This document shows positions 48,201-57,640 of a stretch of DNA of 64,000 bases, piece by piece. The translations under genes were made by a program, and so were the position numbers. Origin of the DNA: Ostrinia nubilalis (lineage: Eukaryota; Arthropoda; Insecta; Lepidoptera; Crambidae); the NCBI RefSeq assembly GCF_963855985.1, contig NC_087097.1, positions 7,101,001-7,165,000 on the forward strand. Reading direction: 5' to 3'. How positions within the stretch are numbered: the stretch's first letter is position 1; every line of letters begins with the position of its first letter. The notes under the pieces were generated by a model. It saw only the letters and a list, made by a program, of their open reading frames with translations, was not told the origin of the DNA and made no database searches.

Positions 48201-50655
48201 CAACGCAGCGAATACTGCGCGCTCCGAATCCGGGTCCAGTATCAGCTCCATGCTCTGCCTTGACCGTCGCCCGGGAATCGAGATCATACCCATCACCGCA
48301 GCAGCACCCGCAACCCTACCCAGCTCCATAACAATAACACCCATAACGTCGTCTCAACTCAAATCGCTCGACGAACGCCATCGCTCCGAAAAGAAATCCA
48401 GCAAATCAGGCGAAGAACGGAGCAAGGAAAAGAAAAAGAAGCGACGCCGAGACGACTCCATGGGGCCACCAGAAAAAGTACCACCGAAGCAAGACCCGCT
48501 GACAAAACCCGTGTCTGTCAGCATCAAACCCACGGACGGTTCACCGATGCGTTCGACGTCCCCGAATTCGCTGCTGAGAAAATTTAGTCCGAGTCCCACC
48601 CATGGTAGGTCTGTCTCCATCACAAAATCTCCGAGTCCCAGCACGGTTAAAGGTATGGGAAAACCGTCTGGCACGTCTAGTCATCACAGTAGCCCCCGAC
48701 ACTCGCCGGTACAAAACAGCCCAAAACACTTGCCAGGGTATTCGAGCCCAAAAAACCATAGTATCTCTTCCCCTAAACACAGTTCTTCGGGGTCGGGAAA
48801 ACCGAGCATGTCAGCTTTAAAATCTGCCACCAGTGGTTCGCCGTCCGGCAAATCCGGTACCACAGGTTATGATTTATCAAAAAAGATGTCAAAAGACAGC
48901 TACGGATCGAGCTCCGTGTCCTCCAGGGACAAGGAGAAAAAACATTCCAGTTTGTCTTTTTCCAGTTCCGATAGAAGTAGTCCGAAGTTAAAAAACCCGG
49001 TAAAATTAAAACAACTCGAAATAACCCCAGTGTCGTGCGACAGCCCCGTCACTGAACCGCTAATATCCCCACCAAACGTCGAAGTAAACAAATCTAATGC
49101 TCCGAGTCAAGCTCGGAATAGGAAGGGCTCTCTCAGCGCTGTGATAGATAAATTGAAATCTGCTCAACATTGCGGCACCGACACTGAACTAAGCGGTACC
49201 AAATCTAGTAGCTCGTCCAGTAGTACTAACAAATTCTCAGACCCTAAAAACAGTACAGCTAGTAGTAGTTCCAAAATGAGTGAAAGCAAAAATCAAGAAT
49301 ATATGGTCAAACCCAGTCTAGACGGTATGAAAATCACCATTAATAAAACAAGAACAAAAGAATCTTCTAGTAGTAGTTCAAAATTGAACTACAGCAGTTC
49401 AAGTTCAAGTAAACAATCTTCCCCGCAACTAACTCCCCCGAGCCAGGGCTCGCCTAAGACGCACACAGGCCTGAAGCCTGGCGTCATTAGCGGCCCGGCG
49501 TCAAAGAAAACACAAGTCCTCCAGTCATCAAAATCCAGTAGCGTGACTCCAGGATCTACACCACCGAAAGCTAATATGAGTCCCTCAGAATCGTCAAGTT
49601 CTGGTAATAGCAGTCTACCCAAAGTGCCTTATTCTAAATCTTCTAGTACCAGTAGCGCTGGTATTAATTTGTCCAAATCGGCATCCAAATCTAGCTCCGG
49701 TTCACCCAAAAGTAGTAGTATGGACATTGCCAAAATAATAAGAGACAGGGAACGAGAAAAAGCCAGAACCAAACTCACCAGTAATTCAGAAAAATCTATA
49801 TTCGCTTCAAAGTCTGAGAGGCACTCGAGCCCCAGTGGCTCGAGGGATGACGTTGACGGAGACAGGTATAAATCTAAAGAAGCCAACTTTCTAGTCGAGG
49901 GTCTGATCAAGCCTCTCGATACCAGCAAATTCCAAATACCGAAACTTAAAAATCAAAGCACTCCGGACAAAAACAGCCCGGTATCACAGTACGACAGTCG
50001 GTCTTTGGTGAACGATTTTGCTAGAGGATTAGATCAGAGCAAATATTCTTTTTCTCATTTCGACAACTCGAATTCGAGGCCTTCCGACCTACAAAAATCC
50101 GCCTATCCACTAAACGTACCGAAACCCTTACTGAACATGGGTGGAATGAGTCCGAAAACCGTTCAGCCTAACAAGGTGGACCAATCCGATCGGCCTATAG
50201 AATATTCTAAGGCCATCGACAGCTTAAAGGGCGAGAGCCCCCAGCGCAGCAAAGACGACGCGAAGGAAGGCTACTCGGTGTCTTATCCAATGGTGCCTTT
50301 AGATTTTAAAACTGACATGGCGAAGGGGTTTCCCGCTCCGAAAGGTAGTTCAGAGGACAGGAAAGGGGCAGACGCGTGCATGAAGCCTCCGGCGAGCGGG
50401 TCGGTGCCGCGCAGTGGCGCGACCACTCCTCAGGAGGCGGCAGAGATGCTGTTAGATTTTTCGTCATCGTCGGGGAGTAAAGTGTCGGGGATGGTGGCGG
50501 TGCGGCCGGTGTACCCCGCGTCGCCGGCGCTGGCGCTGCAGCTGGCCAAGAGCCCGGCGCCGTCGCCGCTGGTGGCGCCGTCGCCGCACTCCAACTCGCC
50601 CGGCATCACCGACGACGAGCTCATGGACGAAGCGCTAGTCGGGCCCGGCAAGTGA
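39206..50655 (+). CDS. MED1: Mediator complex subunit 1 (MED1)
   Basis: This is a nuclear transcription co-activator subunit. Coding exons are 39206-39376, 39458-39591, 39844-39967, 40067-40183, 40285-40423, 40531-40780, 41166-41295, 41476-41598, 42044-42224, 42651-42885, 44871-45061, 47279-47687 and 48048-50655. All phases agree, giving ~1603 residues. The conserved N-terminal MED1 fold spans about residues 50-530 (for example [38 protein letters not shown]). A linker with VKHEP and acidic stretches follows, then a long Ser/Lys/Pro-rich disordered tail (residues ~735-1603) with a KEKKKKRRR basic cluster and [11 protein letters not shown] near the end. I saw no LXXLL motif. Introns 10-12 carry an exon-repeat array and transposon debris. 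The stop overlaps a donor-like GGCAA|GTGAGT, so a further exon cannot be excluded. Confidence 0.9.
41858..41972. mobile_element. small MITE in MED1 intron 8
   Basis: ATGGTTTATTCCACTTTTTT...GGGTGAA is answered by TTCACCCAAGTAAACAAAGT...GGAATAAACCAT. Flanking TATTC on both sides may be the target duplication. It is ~105 bp and non-coding. Confidence 0.6.
42700..44437 (+). repeat. MED1 exon-10 tandem array (partial exon plus splice donor)
   Basis: The 3' part of MED1 exon 10 with its donor recurs eight more times in the following intron, plus a final partial unit. The donor-adjacent G of TTGAG|GT lies at 42883, 43066, 43249, 43432, 43615, 43795, 43975, 44155 and 44333, so the period is 183 bp, then 180, then 178. 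The first complete copy (42928-43068) is 141 bases, lies between TAG and AG|GTGAGT, and is open in the MED1 frame. Copies lack a short segment (encoding ESMATVE) present in the true exon. Eight donors are GTGAGT and one is GTAAGT. Units are almost identical. Confidence 0.92.
44440..44870. other. MED1 intron 10, distal part with unassigned repeat-like DNA
   Basis: This GC-richer stretch between the array and exon 11 reads on the minus strand as possible LINE-type protein debris ([14 protein letters not shown]). No clear element boundary is visible. Confidence 0.3.
45118..45262 (+). mobile_element. RTE-type LINE 3' fragment in MED1 intron 11
   Basis: [15 protein letters not shown] frame, then GTAGCAGGAAGGCGCTGGAT, GCAGTGGACGTCCTGTGGCT and a short GATGAT end. 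A second, shorter copy of the 3' end lies at 45656-45707 with a longer GATGATGATGAT tail. Confidence 0.65.
45570..46920. mobile_element. cluster of Helitron-like fragments
   Basis: CTAGCTGTGCCCGCGACTTC (45572-45592) and TTTGCCCGCGACTTCGTCCG (45720-45740) are reversed Helitron-end sequences. Two ~200 bp blocks at 45830-46000 and 46010-46195 (each with AATGATACGTTTCACGGCTT and CAAAAGCACGTCGATAGATG) form an internal direct repeat. The right side ends TATAATATTAGTATAGAATA near 46915. The boundaries are mixed. Confidence 0.5.
47752..48005 (-). mobile_element. RTE-type LINE 3' end in MED1 intron 12
   Basis: Read on the minus strand it encodes the C-terminal tail of the LINE protein ([14 protein letters not shown], then the WRPRAGRRS and [11 protein letters not shown] region) and ends at the GACGTCCACTGCTGGACAAA block. 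Almost the whole 360 bp intron 12 is this element. Confidence 0.7.
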
Positions 50656-50683
50656 GTTGGAGTGTCACGCGCGCCCGACTCCC

Positions 50684-51358
50684 CTATACACCACTAAATT
50701 TTTATCACCGAAAAATTTTTAACAGGTTATGTAGAAACGTGTGGAATATTGAAAGAAAAAGAAATGGTTTTCATTAAGTTAATTTTTTAATTAAATTTTC
50801 GTTAGTCCGTATTTTACGCGTCACAGCTTTGTCACTCCGCTGCTCGCTAGAGTAGTCGTACAAGCTCGCACGTTGCATCGTTCTGACTGTCTCGCTCACG
50901 CCTCGACCACGCTTCCAGTGTTATTATTACATACTTAGCTAACTTAAACCATTTTGAATTCTAATAAGTGTTACATTATCGTACTTAAATAGTGCTAGCG
51001 ACGCGTGTGTCCTTAAATTACCAATTTTAGGAGGAAATTTTGAGTCGCTTTATTATTTTTTTTTTTTTTTTTTTTTTTTTTATGCATAACAAGGCAGGTA
51101 TTTGACCACAATCGCACCTGATGTTAAGTGGGATGCAGTCTAGGATGGTACATATCTGCCCTGTAAGTGCTTATTCACTCTCGCCTTGAAGAGGCCCGGA
51201 TTATAGTTTTCGGGAAAGACAGCAGCAGGCAACGAATTCCAGTCCCTAGCTGTTCGCATTATAAAAGTGTCACTTCTTTTTTTGCACAAATGGGATCAGT
51301 ATCAATAACTCATTACCCAGATATTTTTTTTCGGTGATAAAAATTTAGTGGTGTATAG
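50684..51358. mobile_element. TIR element just after the MED1 stop, with nested repeat
   Basis: CTATACACCACTAAATTTTT (continuing through ATCACCGAAAAA, 32 bp, 50684-50715) returns as an exact reverse complement at 51327-51358. A T-tract and a dispersed lepidopteran-style repeat (AAGGCAGGTATTTGACCACA through GCATTATAAAAGTGTCACTT, 51051-51285) lie inside. No transposase frame was seen. It occupies the MED1 3' flank or 3'UTR, 29 bases past the stop. Confidence 0.7.
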
Positions 51359-52058
51359 AAGGCAGTTCAATTCGCTATCGGACTGTTAACCCGCATATAA
51401 ATAAAAAAGGCCAATCATTCAAGAGTACCTACCTAGAATTTAAAATAATGATAAACACTTGTGTATCGTGTGATGTATACTGAAGCCGGTAACTGATTAA
51501 ACTACATTCTATGCAGAAAGTACAAGCGACCGGCCTTATGAATGACATACGTATTGTTACATTCTATGGTTATTATTGTCTGTAACGAAGTATATTTAAC
51601 TGATTTATATAATAATGTTATTTATGAATCTATATTTATTTGTGTCTGATGAATATTCATCGTTTTCTCAGTAGGTGTTATTTAAATTATGTGTTTTAAT
51701 TTTTAAGACCACAAATATTAAACCAAGATATTTTGTGATTAACCTATAATCTGTATATGTTAGTATTTGTATAAATAATATCGTGTCATACAATCATTAT
51801 ACGAGAAGGCCCAGAAAACTAAACATGAAGCCCTTCATATAATCTTATTCAAGAACCACTTCTGACTAAACAACTGCCATGAATACAATTTAGTGTACAA
51901 CATTATGTCCTAATTTTATTTTAGTTACGTAGCCAATAGTGAACAAGAATAATTTTTCAATAATAATTGTAAATATAATTATATGAATTGGTAATATATG
52001 ATATTGAAATTATTACATCGGTAAGGGATTATGCTTTAGTTGAAAAGATTTTTTCAGA

Positions 52059-52064
52059 AATAAA
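52059..52064 (+). terminator. candidate poly(A) signal of MED1
   Basis: AATAAA 1.4 kb past the MED1 stop, ahead of a gene on the other strand. It would give a 3'UTR that includes the TIR element. Confidence 0.4.
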
Positions 52065-52167
52065 ACTATGAAAATCTATTACGTATTTCATTTTAATACT
52101 ATTAAATAAATTAAGAAATAAATTACTTTCCTACACTAATACATTAATGAATACAATCTAGGTACAC

Positions 52168-52725
52168 TTAATAATATCTCAGAGAGCTTGGGCGATAATA
52201 TGCGTAATATGGATAGAAAAAGTAGGGACTTCTTCTGAATGAAGAGTAGTAATATGGTAATGGGTTTCTTTTGAAATGACGCCGGGTTGCGAACCGCTTT
52301 TTCGATTTTTGTCTTTTTCTGATAAACGGTAGGGGAGCAAAACCAGCTGCTGTCTCCATCAACTCGTCAGGATGTTTTTCCATTATATCATCAGCAAACT
52401 CGTCGGTTAGAGTCTCATCATTGTCAAAGAATACCTCGTTATCTGTTTGCGAATAAATGTCACTCGGCAGATCAATGTCTTCTTCAACAATCACCTCCAC
52501 ATTCGGTATTTGCATTTCTACATCATCACTTCTAGTAGGATGTAATACTTGCTTCTTTTGTTCCGAATCGCCTTTGTTCGCTGTTGTTTCTTCATTGTGT
52601 TTGGATTCTGACTCACTGCATTTTGACGAATGTGCGTGGTTGTTATCGGCCGAAACAATTTGTTTTGAAATAGGATCCGCGATGGCGAGTCCCAGCGTCA
52701 GTAATAAAATTATTGGTGTTTTCAT
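52168..52725 (-). CDS. unassigned small secreted protein (acidic pro-region, Tyr/Arg-rich C-terminus)
   Basis: This is a 185-residue uninterrupted frame. Residues 1-16 are a signal peptide (hydrophobic ILLLTLGLAIA core). Residues ~20-130 are polar and strongly acidic. After PDELMETAAGFAPLPF comes a basic, aromatic tail with RKR, KKR, RR and KR sites and a PYYYSSFRRSPYFFYPYYAY run. The acidic-then-cationic layout is that of a processed secreted peptide precursor, such as some antimicrobial or neuroendocrine precursors, but I recognise no family. A TATAAG motif lies ~75 bases upstream (about 52797). MED1 is convergent. The DELMETA motif is shared with the neighbouring gene at 53571. Confidence 0.7.
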   Translation of the reverse strand: MKTPIILLLTLGLAIADPISKQIVSADNNHAHSSKCSESESKHNEETTANKGDSEQKKQVLHPTRSDDVEMQIPNVEVIVEEDIDLPSDIYSQTDNEVFFDNDETLTDEFADDIMEKHPDELMETAAGFAPLPFIRKRQKSKKRFATRRHFKRNPLPYYYSSFRRSPYFFYPYYAYYRPSSLRYY

Positions 52726-53250
52726 TTTCTCTGTAAGATGATATGGTCAAGTTAGTGTACAATCAGAAACTGATGACAAGGTCAAAGGTATAGGCCTTAT
52801 ATCGCTGACTAAGTGGGCCGAAGAAAGGTGAAAACGAAGGTGCTAATATTGTATATTGTTAGGTACACATTTGAAAGCACTGGTTTTTATTTTGTCATAA
52901 CAATTTATAAGGAAAAGGTTTATTTATTTACTTATTCTTTCTATTCGAGGTTGGGGGAAACCAATATAACAAAACAATTTAAGATCGCTGAAACAGGAAG
53001 GAAATAAAATGATGTGCTTTGGCGGTTTATGATTGACCATACATCGACCGTTACCCATATTTGACCATAAATTGAGGTAAATTACTCTTATTTCTTGAAA
53101 TAAAATCTATAAATCATAGACACAAACAATTAAAGAGTCTCTAACTAACTATAGAATTCAAATTTTCTTTACACATCAGCTTATGTATAATTTTAACTGT
53201 CAAATCTAAATAACATGAATTCGGTAAATAAGTCGCGAAGACTGGTAGTC

Positions 53251-53571
53251 CTATAAATATGTACTTACAATATAATAGTCCCGCTTGTAGATTGGTTCTC
53301 TAGAGGTACTGCACTTCGCTTTATGAACGGGTTGTGTCCTCCTTTGTGGTCCCTGAATTCCCTGATTATTCCTCCTCTGGGCTTGGGCTCGAAGCCTTCT
53401 TTCTTTCAGGATCCTCATCGCAAATCGCGGTAGGAAGGGGTTCTGTGCCTCTGCCGTCTCCATCATCTCGTCATCAGAACTTAATCCCGACTCTTCCAGT
53501 GGTTTAGCTTGCGCAAATGTTGGACACAACACGAGTAGGAATACTCCAAAAATTATAACTGAAAACTTCAT
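53251..53571 (-). CDS. unassigned small secreted protein, likely first coding exon
   Basis: The ATG at 53571 opens a 21-residue signal peptide (FSVIIFGVFLLVLCPTFAQA). DDEMMETAEAQNPFLPRF and an Arg/Gln-rich basic part follow, and then KRDYYI. The open frame runs to a stop at 53251, but a strong splice donor ATT|GTAAGT lies at 53269/53268, exactly in phase 0. The true coding exon probably ends there, at codon 101, with a short 3' exon I could not place. A TATAAA box (53650-53645) is ~75 bases upstream of the ATG. Layout and the DE-META motif match the next gene, suggesting diverged tandem paralogues. Function unknown. Confidence 0.65.
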   Translation of the reverse strand: MKFSVIIFGVFLLVLCPTFAQAKPLEESGLSSDDEMMETAEAQNPFLPRFAMRILKERRLRAQAQRRNNQGIQGPQRRTQPVHKAKCSTSREPIYKRDYYIVSTYL

Positions 53572-53644
53572 TTTTGTTTATTGATTCAAGTTCCAACTTC
53601 GAAGCCTAATCCTTGTTTAATAGCTAAACGAGGGCACGGCATCC

Positions 53645-53650
53645 TTTATA
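53645..53650 (-). promoter_or_regulatory. TATA box of the 53571 gene
   Basis: CTATAAAGG on the minus strand sits 74 bases before the ATG. This is consistent with a short 5'UTR and a strongly regulated small gene. Regulatory sites beyond it were not recognised. Confidence 0.55.
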
Positions 53651-53699
53651 GGGACGATATGATCGAGTGACACACATTCAGTGCATTTGTTTACCGGAG

Positions 53700-55070
53700 A
53701 TGTTTTAGGAAACGTAACGGGTCATACGGTCACTTCCAATTATCACATGCTTGGCTCACATTCATAGTCTCCTTTACACAGAAAATAAATATCTATTTTT
53801 AGTTACATTACCTACTTCCTACCTGTGGCCTACTTACTTTTTCTTTTAAAAACTAACTCGTTTTAGGAGCCTATGTCTGCGAAAAAGACCTTGTCCTTGA
53901 ACGCAAAACTAGTTTTATGTTTGTTTTGTTAATTCTATCCTAAATGCATTAATTAAGCGTAGGACTGGGTAGGTTATTCACATTGTACATTTAACGTTAA
54001 CATTTAAGTAAACATACATACAGCTAGTTTAAAATAGCATAATATCCCAAATACCTATGCACTGTTGAAATTATTTTGTTAATTACTGACATCACATTGC
54101 GATATAGCCCAATTTATTTAATTTTGACGAAATTTGGATAAAAGAATAAATAAGTAATCCTAGAATAAGCATTTTTCTAGTTTCTGTAGCCGTAATAGCG
54201 ACCGGATTATGAATTGAAGCCCCTGCGCTTACTGTTTACCCATATCAGTCACATAAAAGTCACGATGAATCATTTACAACATAAACAGCTATATAAAGCT
54301 AATAAACTTTACTAATCCTAAACAAGCAATTCTTTGAAAACACACTACATTAATCACTCTCGTATTGCTAATACTACTGGGCTATAATTAGATCTTTCAA
54401 CAAGTTCTATACTTAAATGTTTTTTACCGTAGGTATTAATGCCTTCTTAAGACTATGATTATGCAATTATGTATAACTGTCTAGCTGCTATATGAGGCCA
54501 ATTTCAAGGTTAATTTTATATGATCTCTTTCTGTTTTAGTATCTTGCCAATATTTTCATATGTGGCTTGTTTGCCTTGGTCTAGCGTCGTGTTGGTGTCG
54601 GTTAGGCAACACGCGGCCAGACCGTGGAACTAGGTAGAGCCGTTTCGTATTCAATTTGAGTATCTATGAAATTATCTTTCTTTTGTCCAGTACGTGCTTC
54701 TAAACGATTTTACTATCAGTGATTTACCTGTATCTTTACTTATGGTTACTTAAACCTTTGTTTGTCACATGTCCACTTTGCACTGGAGGGAAGTCCATCC
54801 GTAACTTCGAACTCCTATGTTCTTCTGACCAATTTCTTTGCGGGGTCCAACAATTTAACTTTCCCCGGGGCAAACTTGATATTCATTGGTTAGGTTTTTA
54901 TTCACGGTAAAGCTGTATATCCTTGCTAGCTAGATACACAGGAGTTGCAGCGCGGCGGTGGGTCGAGAGGTAAGAAGAAGTATCCCCGAGCCCATGTACC
55001 ACTAGGTCTAGACCACAACCTCCCCCGCAGGTTAGCAGAGCACATTATGACGTATAACGAACGAATGACA
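53700..55070. other. gene-free stretch
   Basis: No supported gene. The frame at 54719-54910 is short and lacks splice or domain support. A GC-richer patch at 54940-55040 adjoins the tRNA-like sequence. Confidence 0.35.
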
Positions 55071-55074
55071 ATGA

Positions 55075-55142
55075 ACACCACCTGGGAATCGAACCCATAC
55101 CTCCGCGTCGCTACTACTTAGGTACTCTACGCTGTTACTAAA
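55075..55142 (-). mobile_element. tRNA-like SINE head fragment
   Basis: On the minus strand GGAGGTATGGGTTCGATTCC forms a B-box-like motif, with a weak A-box region AGAGTACCTAAGTAG before it. Its stems do not pair as a tRNA. It is probably a third SINE family. Confidence 0.45.
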
Positions 55143-55394
55143 ACATTTAACAATAACTTACTACCTACCTAGTTATCCGTACATTATGCGGGCTCTGAAA
55201 ATTAAACCAAGTAGGTACCTAGGTAGTTATTTATAAGTAGGAAAGCATAATTTAGGTCTGCATTAAAAATGTCATTTTTCATTTAACTCGATTCAAGATT
55301 TTAATTGGTAGAATTTGAATTTTGAATATTTGGTAAAATCACTTACCTGTCTGAATTTAATTTTAAATTATACCTGACCTTATACTACTTACGT

Positions 55395-55595
55395 AGCGGC
55401 CACCCGCGACTTCGTACGCGTGGATCCCGTTTTACCCCCTTAGGGGTTGAATTTTGCAAAATTCCGTCTTAGTGAACCTATGTTCTAAAAGGAACCCCTA
55501 TGCAAATTTTGAGACTCCTAGCACTTGTCGTTTCTGAGATTTCGTGATGAGTGAGCAGAGTGAGTCAGTAACCTTTCGCTTTTATAGATACTTAG
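55395..55595 (-). mobile_element. Helitron-like fragment (reverse)
   Basis: GGCCACCCGCGACTTCGTAC, then GTGGATCCCGTTTT and the GTTCTAAAAGGAACCCC block, ending ACCTTTCGCTTTTATAGAT. It matches 32407-32572 and, reversed, 24330-24490. Confidence 0.55.
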
Positions 55596-56439
55596 ATTGG
55601 TAAATTAAAGTAGATTTGTGCTTGAATGTCGTTTATAAATGGTTCTAATCTAAATAATAAGTAGGTATTCTAAAATGGACAAGTGCCAAAACAGGATGTG
55701 GGGTGAACAGATTGCGTAATATTGTGTCATAATAATAAAGTATGTATAAAAAAATAGGTAGTTAATATAATGAACATCTACACCTGTATAACATCTGCGA
55801 TTGGGCCTTCCCCATTCCCCATCTTAAGTTTAAGATAGGAAAATAATTCACAAATCAATTGAATCGCAGAACTCAATATTGTAGTCATACTTAATGCGTC
55901 GTGTTTACTGAAAAGTTTATCAATGTGTTATTTTAAATCCACTTAATCCGATTTATAATGTTTCCTAATTAAAAGAAGTATGGGTAGGTATGTTGTGTCC
56001 AAAACTGTAGAGCTCGAAAAATTTCTCTTTTACTAAACACAGGTGTAGGTTTTCAAAACAAAGGGAAAAATGCTAAACAGCATGCTTTAACTCATTGTTA
56101 CCATAAATGAACACATGTAGAGCATGCATCAAAAGTTTATTTATATTTTAAGAAAGTCGCAGAACTAGGAAGAAGAGATACTAACCAAAGACAATATAAA
56201 ATGCAGAGTCATTCGAAAATGCGCCACAACTTGCAGTTATGAGCTAAATTATACAGCGACTGTCGCCGTGCATCGGACCATTGCAATGGATTTTTAGCTA
56301 GACTTTGGCTTTTACGTAGAAAACGTACGTAGGTACCGTAGGTAGGTACTTACGTATGTTAAAATAGCAAAAACTAACGCGATTTAAAGTTTTGCATGTA
56401 GTACAAATAAATAATGTTTCATACATAATATAAAAACAA

Positions 56440-56780
56440 AGTCGCTTTCCGCTGTCTGCCCTTATGTATGCTTAGATCTTTAGAACTACTGGAACTACGC
56501 AACGGATTTTGATGCGGTTTTTCTAATAGACAAAGTCAAGAGGAAGGTTTATAAGTATAAAACATGCATATTATACTTAGAAGAGAAAAGTCGAGAAATT
56601 GCATTACAAACCGGGGTGCGCCGCTAGTTATAAATAAAAAGGAAAGATTTGATTGTTTGTTTCAATTGAAAAGGCTCAAAAACTACTGGACCGTTTTGAA
56701 AAATTATTTGACACATTAGAATCCTAAAATGTTTCTGATAGGCGATACGAAGTTAGCTGGGGCAGCTAGTTACTGTAGAT
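56440..56780. mobile_element. two Helitron-like or related repeat fragments
   Basis: GCTTTCCGCTGTCTGCCCTT through ACGCAACGGATTTTGATGCG and GGGTGCGCCGCTAGTTA (56450-56630), then a second block with AAAACTACTGGACCG ending GGGGCAGCTAGTTA (56640-56772). Both end in CTAGTTA, as expected of Helitron 3' ends at CTAG followed by T. Confidence 0.5.
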
Positions 56781-56848
56781 ACACACAGTAGATACTGTGC
56801 TATGAATCTACTAAGACTAACAATATCTTTCAGCTCGAGTAAGTAATA

Positions 56849-57164
56849 CCCATCAAAAACAATACTTGTCAAAAAAACCAAGTCTCGCAACTCAGTTGTT
56901 CTACGGTAAAAAGTTGTGAGATCCATGTAATACCAAGTCCAGGCCAGGAAATCTTTAACGTTTTACATAAATTATTGACTTGGCCATCGCACTAAATAAT
57001 TTAATTTACACGTGTTTTCATGCGATGGCCAAGTCAATATATTTATGTAAAACGTTAAAGATTTCCTGGCCTGGACTTGGTATTACATGGATCTCACAAC
57101 TTTTTACCGTAGAACAACTGAGTTGCGAGACTTGGTTTTTTTGACAAGTATTGTTTTTGATGGG
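56849..57164. mobile_element. long, nearly perfect foldback element
   Basis: The left arm (56849-56991), starting CCCATCAAAAACAATACTTG, and the right arm (57021-57164) are complementary over ~143 bp with very few differences. The loop is ~29 bases. It is non-coding. The near-identity of the arms implies a young insertion or arm conversion. Confidence 0.85.
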
Positions 57165-57189
57165 ATCTCATTTCTTTTTGTATTTTGTA

Positions 57190-57640
57190 GACAGCAGTTA
57201 TGTATCTAGAAAACTGGACCGAAATTGAAAAATTTTACTCGACTTGGCGGTTGCACTACCGTGCCCCCAAATATTTTAGTTTTTCCTTGATTCATACACC
57301 AAACACTACTTATATTCCAAATTTGAAGCTTCTAGGTCTGCTAGAAGTGCCTTAGAGTTTTGATGATCAGTGAGTCAGTCAGTGAGTGACAAAATTAAGT
57401 AACTTTGACCCGTTATAATTCTTAAACTACTGGTTCAAATTGAATGAAATTTTAAATATACCGTGTCTTTACAATGCCTGCATAGCTAATGAAAATTCAG
57501 CCTTCTAGTTTTATCCACAACGAAGTTACAGGCGGTCGAAAATGGCCTGAATTGCTTCGAGAAAAGGATGGTACGGCCGTGCCGCTTTTTTGCTCGACTT
57601 GGTGGGGGCACTGCCGTGCCCCCAGACAAGTCTGAATCTT
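57190..57640. repeat. dispersed repeat with internal direct repeat
   Basis: CTCGACTTGG followed by CACTRCCGTGCCCCCA occurs at 57238-57268 and again at 57593-57624. The ACGAAGTTACAGGCGGTCGA and ATTCTTAAACTACTGGTTCA blocks resemble transposon-end sequences. Family unassigned. Confidence 0.4.

Noticed and set aside
47181..50651. Many minus-strand frames opposite MED1 exons 12-13
   Set aside because: Ser/Lys-rich codons give open antisense frames; the sense frame is continuous and conserved.
39206..50655. LXXLL nuclear-receptor boxes in MED1
   Set aside because: I looked for L-x-x-L-L in the assembled protein and saw only near misses such as LTVELL and SLLLDL.
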